Shown piece after piece: positions 58,684 through 64,000 of a stretch of DNA of 64,000 bases; the first letter of the stretch is position 1, and each line of letters begins with the position of its first letter. The notes under the pieces were generated by a model, which had not been told where the DNA came from, made no database searches, and was given only the letters and a program-made list of their open reading frames with translations. The translations under genes and the position numbers were made by a program. This DNA comes from Tubulanus polymorphus (Eukaryota > Nemertea > Palaeonemertea > Tubulaniformes > Tubulanidae). The DNA lies in contig NW_027437449.1 of the NCBI RefSeq assembly GCF_964204645.1, positions 1-64,000 of the forward strand. Direction: 5' to 3'.

Positions 58684-61266
58684 CCAAACTGTCGTTAGTT
58701 GTGTTCTAGTTGTGTCTGTCACGCGATTTCTAGTGGTAAATAGCGAATATCAAACTGTCGTTAGTTGTGTTCTAGTTGTGTCTACCACGCGATTTCTAGT
58801 GGTAAATAGCGGATATCAAACTGTCGTTAGTTGTGTTCTAGTTGTGTCTACCACGCGATTTCTAGTGGTAAATAGCGGATATCAAACTGTCGTTAGTTGT
58901 GTTCTAGTTGTGTCTGCCACGCGATTTCTAGTGGTAAATAGCGGATATCAAACTGTCGTTAGTTGTGTTCTAGTTGTGTCTACCACGCGATTTCTAGTGG
59001 TAAATAGCGGATATCAAACTGTCGTTAGTTGTGTTCTAGTTGTGTCTGACACGCGATTTCTAGTGGTAAATAGCGGATATCAAACTGTCGTTAGTTGTGT
59101 TCTAGTTGTGTCTACCACGCGATTTCTAGTGGTAAATAGCGGATATCAAACTGTCGTTAGTTGTGTTCTAGTTGTGTCTACCACGCGATTTCTAGTGGTA
59201 AATAGCGGATATCAAACTGTCGTTAGTTGTGTTCTAGTTGTGTCTGACACGCGATTTCTAGTGGTAAATAGCGGATATCAAACTGTCGTTAGTTGTGTTC
59301 TAGTTGTGTCTGACACGCGATTTCTAGTGGTAAATAGCGGATATCAAACAGTCGTTAGTTGTGTTCTAGTTGTGTCTACCACGCGATTTCTAGTGGTAAA
59401 TAGCGGATATCAAACTGTCGTTAGTTGTGTTCTAGTTGTGTCTGCCACGCGATTTCTAGTGGTAAATAGCGGATATCAAACTGTCGTTAGTTGTGTTCTA
59501 GTTGTGTCTGCCACGCGATTTCTAGTGGTAAATAGCGGATATCAAACTGTCGTTAGTTGTGTTCTAGTTGTGTCTACCACGCGATTTCTAGTGGTAAATA
59601 GCGGATATCAAACTGTCGTTAGTTGTGTTCTAGTTGTGTCTGCAACGCGATTTCTAGTGGTAAATAGCGGATATCAAACTGTCGTTAGTTGTGTTCTAGT
59701 TGTGTCTGACACGCGATTTCTAGTGGTAAATAGCGGATATCAAACTGTCGTTAGTTGTGTTCTAGTTGTGTCTACCACGCGATTTCTAGTGGTAAATAGC
59801 GGATATCAAACTGTCGTTAGTTGTGTTCTAGTTGTGTCTACCACGCGATTTCTAGTGGTAAATAGCGGATATCAAACTGTCGTTAGTTGTGTTCTAGTTG
59901 TGTCTACCACGCGATTTCTAGTGGTAAATAGCGGATATCAAACTGTCGTTAATTGTGTTCTAGTTGTGTCTGACACGCGATTTCTAGTGGTAAATAGCGG
60001 ATATCAAACTGTCGTTAGTTGTGTTCTAGTTGTGTCTACCACGCGATTTCTAGTGGTAAATAGCGGATATCAAACTGTCGTTAGTTGTGTTCTAGTTGTG
60101 TCTGCCACGCGATTTCTAGTGGTAAATAGCGGATATCAAACTGTCGTTAGTTGTGTTCTAGTTGTGTCTGCCACGCGATTTCTAGTGGTAAATAGCGGAT
60201 ATCAAACTGTCGTTAGTTGTGTTCTAGTTGTGTCTGCCACGCGATTTCTAGTGGTAAATAGCGGATATCAAACTGTCGTTAGTTGTGTTCTAGTTGTGTC
60301 TGCCACGCGATTTCTAGTGGTAAATAGCGGATATCAAACTGTCGTTAGTTGTGTTCTAGTTGTGTCTGCCACGCGATTTCTAGTGGTAAATAGCGGATAT
60401 CAAACTGTCGTTAGTTGTGTTCTAGTTGTGTCTACCACGCGATTTCTAGTGGTAAATAGCGGATATCAAACTGTCGTTAGTTGTGTTCTAGTTGTGTCTG
60501 CCACGCGATTTCTAGTGGTAAATAGCGGATATCAAACTGTCGTTAGTTGTGTTCTAGTTGTGTCTACCACGCGATTTCTAGTGGTAAATAGCGGATATCA
60601 AACTGTCGTTAATTGTGTTCTAGTTGTGTCTGACACGCGATTTCTAGTGGTAAATAGCGGATATCAAACTGTCGTTAGTTGTGTTCTAGTTGTGTCTGCC
60701 ACGCGATTTCTAGTGGTAAATAGCGGATATCAAACTGTCGTTAGTTGTGTTCTAGTTGTGTCTACCACGCGATTTCTAGTGGTAAATAGCGGATATCAAA
60801 CAGTCGTTAGTTGTGTTCTAGTTGTGTCTACCACGCGATTTCTAGTGGTAAATAGCGGATATCAAACTGTCGTTAGTTGTGTTCTAGTTGTGTCTGACAC
60901 GCGATTTCTAGTGGTAAATAGCGGATATCAAACTGTCGTTAGTTGTGTTCTAGTTGTGTCTACCACGCGATTTCTAGTGGTAAATAGCGGATATCAAACT
61001 GTCGTTAGTTGTGTTCTAGTTTTTTCTACCACGCGATTTCTAGTAGTAAATAGCGGATATCAAACTGTCGTTAGTTGTGTTCTAGTTGTGTCTGACACGC
61101 GATTTCTAGTGGTAAATAGCGGATATCAAACTGTCGTTAGTTGTGTTCTAGTTGTGTCTACCACGCGATTTCTAGTGGTAAATAGCGGATATCAAACTGT
61201 CGTTAGTTGTGTTCTAGTTGTGTCTACCACGCGATTTCTAGTGGTAAATAGCGGATATCAAACAAG
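58684..61266. repeat. 66-bp minisatellite, 39 copies
   Basis: Unit ACTGTCGTTAGTTGTGTTCT...GGTAAATAGCGGATATCAA, 66 bases, extremely homogeneous. The main variation is at one codon-sized site (TCTACC/TCTGCC/TCTGAC). One plus-strand frame is open for 879 codons, but it contains no ATG at all, so it is most likely non-coding. Confidence 0.97.
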
Positions 61267-64000
61267 ACGCAGGTCTTTGTTTTTACCTGATTCTCCCTGA
61301 TGTCTCATTCTGTGTGTATTTTTATAAAAACTACTCCCTTCCCCTAATCAGAATCACGTTCTGTTCAAACACAATTCCCGAAAATGACTACAATATTTAA
61401 AACAACGTACCTCTTGGTTTGTGACAAAACTGTATGAAAAATGTCCGTAGAAACTACTGCGCATTGGGTAAAACACTGAACTGCGATCAAATTGAGATTT
61501 CACCGACCAATATTTCACCGCACTCCCGTCACGTGATATATCGTATTTTTAGATATGAGGTAATAATCGTCACGTGTCCTGTGAACCCCGTACATTACCT
61601 GACATTACGTCGTTCGATTAGAATAAGACACTGATTATTTTTAGACCCCGTAGAAAACCGCTGTCGTTTCGGGCCACACGATTGGTCGTAACATTAAGAA
61701 ATATTTGTGTAATCAACTAGATTTCAGCGTCCAATGAAATCAATTTTTAGGTCCTGAAAACAACAATCTCAAAGAAATTGTTCCGAGTAAGAGTTCAATT
61801 TCAAGTCACGGCCGAGGGTATATAGTTTGAGAGTCTTGTGACAAAGGCATCATGTGTTATTTGAGTATATTTTAAGTGACCACATTTCACTCAGACTCCA
61901 GATCGACTTTGATAAACAAAGCTTTGAAGATGTCCGATCAAATAAACCTAAAATAATATCGTAAGTTATCAATGTATCTAGATTCAGATGGCGCTGTATA
62001 AAATACTAGTAATTAAAAGTGAATAAAATCACGGGTTTTCTGTTTATTCGAACTCCTTGTGATTTGAGGCAGTATTTTCATTGGTTGAGATTTGAACCTG
62101 TGTTTGATGTTTGCGCGGTTGGTCTTGTAAATAAATAAACTGATATTATTGAAAAGTTCTCATGTTCTTGTTCAGGATTGAGATTCTATGGAGATATTAC
62201 TGTTTCACTAAACAGTCACATATGAATTTTAAGAACCGTGGAATTCGGTCCAGATTAGATATAAACTTTGTATAAAGGTTTTTTTAAATTTTAAAGTTCA
62301 ATCTGTGATCAATGCAAAGCTTATATCACCTCTTTAAAATCGAGACGTTGCTTGTGACATAAAAATGATAAAGTTCTATGCATTCTGATAAGAGTATTTG
62401 ACTCATTGAGCTGAACGACAGATTTCAGTAAACAATTGAATTGACCTGATTGTACTTTTTAATGGTTTCATATATAATTTTGTCGCTCATTCTAAGGAAT
62501 ATATATGTTAAACAATAAATTCAGCTAATGACCATCTGTACTATACATAATCAGGACTCAAACAGGACCTAGCGCCTGATGTAGGTTCAGACATACACAT
62601 TTTTGGTTAAGTTAACATTTTTAGAATTTTGATTTCAATCCATAAACATGCTGAACAGATTTAAGAGTCTTTAAATCAGCTGGTATATACTGGTCTATTA
62701 TAACTGCTTTTTATTGTGTTAAATATCATCCTCGCTTGCCAGGGTTTGATTGCGAGGACGGTTAAATATATGATATTGAAATGATGCGCATACGACCAAG
62801 AGAATTCGAATGTTGAGACCTCTGTTGCCCGGTACAGATGCAGCAACTATTGATGTCTCGGTTATAGTTTGCACGTAATTTAGGCCCTAGATTTTCTTGT
62901 TGTATTAAGTCTAACATGTCTCACTTAAACCAATAAGTTTTTATGTGGAACCTGGGCCATTTTAACCTAACCAACGTTTGATTCTGATGGTTCGGTTAGA
63001 TACGTGTTCATTGATGACAGGTGCGTCAACATATATCACATGTACATGTCACATGATAAAAACCACTCGCAGTGAAAAGACTGATATTTTTGCTAATTTT
63101 AAGAATTGTATAAAATGCGTCTCATTAATCGATGTTTTCGATTTAGGGCCAAACTATTGTCGGAAGATTTAAAGCCTAGCTAAAGATGAATTAAACTTCT
63201 TTCAGCTGTTTTAATAGCAGCTTTGCGAAATTCCGCCGGTAGCATTTTATTTTAGTGCAAAGCCATTGCAACAGACGGGCTGAAATAAACACCATCAGAA
63301 ATTGTCACCTTTCTGCCTTCAACCAGCCCTGGCAGTGGTTGTCTCCACAGGATCATCCTAGTGTACCCAACTGCCCAGACACCTCAAATTCGCGTGACTT
63401 TGACACCGACCACATTTCAAGCGGCTTTTTTATCTGTGTTTAAACTGCGATATCTCAGCTCATAAACAACTCATTTTGATAACTTTCTACACTGACCTTA
63501 AGACGTTTTACGTTTATATCTTTTTGACGATTGAATTTAATTACGGTCACCAGTCACCAGTTTGAACCGGTTGTTTTCACAGTACGTGATATTTTCCATG
63601 AATTCCTTTCATCAATTTATAACCATTTTTATATCTTTATTTCTTGAAGAAAAGCTGTTACTATTGGTCAAACAATATCAGTCACATGATTGACCTATTT
63701 CTGTACGTTATAGCATTGTTTATCGGTGTCCCGGAAAAAAATGTCCCATTTTTGTAAGGTAGGAAAACATGTCCCGGTCTATCATTACTAACTTTTTAAT
63801 TTAGTCAATTTCACATCAAAATAACACCAGAGAACAAACTTGGCAATACATTTTGATTACATTTTTAACATCTAACAAAGAATGGCTCTACTTTGATTTG
63901 ATTAATTTGTATGTAAAATCCTCTTAAGTTTGACGTATTTATTTAAGTAACAGTGCTTTTACTTAATAACTTTTCATAATGTTCTCCATTAATAATATAT
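61267..64000. other. right-hand intergenic region
   Basis: No gene recognised on either strand. 61870-62150 repeats 41300-41590. The rest is AT-rich. Further 5' exons of the minus-strand NLR could lie here or beyond the edge, but none is evident. Confidence 0.45.
61870..62150. repeat. diverged duplicate of 41300-41590
   Basis: Shares CAGATGGCGCTGTATAAAAT, GTGAATAAAATCACGGGTTT and the AATAAACTGAT-type end with the first copy. Confidence 0.7.

Overview
The window is animal nuclear DNA: spliced protein genes with GT-AG introns, AATAAA polyadenylation signals, an intron-containing nuclear tRNA-Leu, animal developmental and ciliary genes, and a very high load of minisatellites and short inverted-repeat elements. 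The receptor architecture (a GRL101/relaxin-receptor-like GPCR with CUB, C-type lectin, LDLa and LRR modules) and the engrailed sequence fit a lophotrochozoan, most simply a mollusc. The species cannot be fixed from the sequence alone. Several apparent long ORFs are only tandem repeats whose period is divisible by three.

Layout, left to right. 1-2.3 kb (minus): first coding exon of engrailed; its homeobox exon lies beyond the left edge. 2.4-6.9 kb: upstream DNA with a 31-bp tandem repeat, a ~690-bp pyrimidine microsatellite and a decayed LINE 3' end. 6.95-9.2 kb (plus): complete four-exon HDDC3/MESH1 whose introns hold a ~500-bp palindrome. 11.1-19.8 kb (minus): complete 15-exon EIF4B (747 aa), with minisatellites in its introns and one inside the coding sequence. 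20.2-23.4 kb (plus): complete nine-exon LZTFL1 (302 aa), head-to-head with EIF4B across ~470 bp and followed by a ~1.3-kb 20-bp array. 25.3 kb (minus): tRNA-Leu(CAA). 27.0-28.4 kb (plus): intronless four-pass membrane protein with a PPSY tail. 29.9-30.8 kb: transposon-like element with perfect 188-bp terminal inverted repeats. 31.0-37.9 kb (plus): three-exon, ~1987-aa chimeric GPCR. 39.0-40.25 kb (plus): four-exon secreted WAP-domain protein. 40.3-48.0 kb: no confident gene, several duplicated segments. 48.0-57.4 kb (minus): NACHT/NLR-type gene with one large NACHT exon, a 5.8-kb intron full of segmental duplications, and a tandem set of small symmetric N-terminal exons. 58.7-61.3 kb: 39-unit 66-bp array. 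61.3-64 kb: no gene recognised.

Functionally, HDDC3 (NADPH/ppGpp hydrolase), EIF4B (helicase co-factor in translation initiation) and LZTFL1 (BBSome trafficking) are housekeeping or ciliary genes and engrailed is a developmental regulator. The right half is richer in recognition and defence-type genes (lectin/CUB receptor, WAP protein, NLR). The most interesting candidate is the NLR's 5' end: two phase 1-1 cassette exons plus a broken third copy, one of them encoding a RHIM-like IIGDNNTV motif. All splice models were inferred by eye from GT/AG sites, phase continuity and remembered family alignments; no search or expression data were available.
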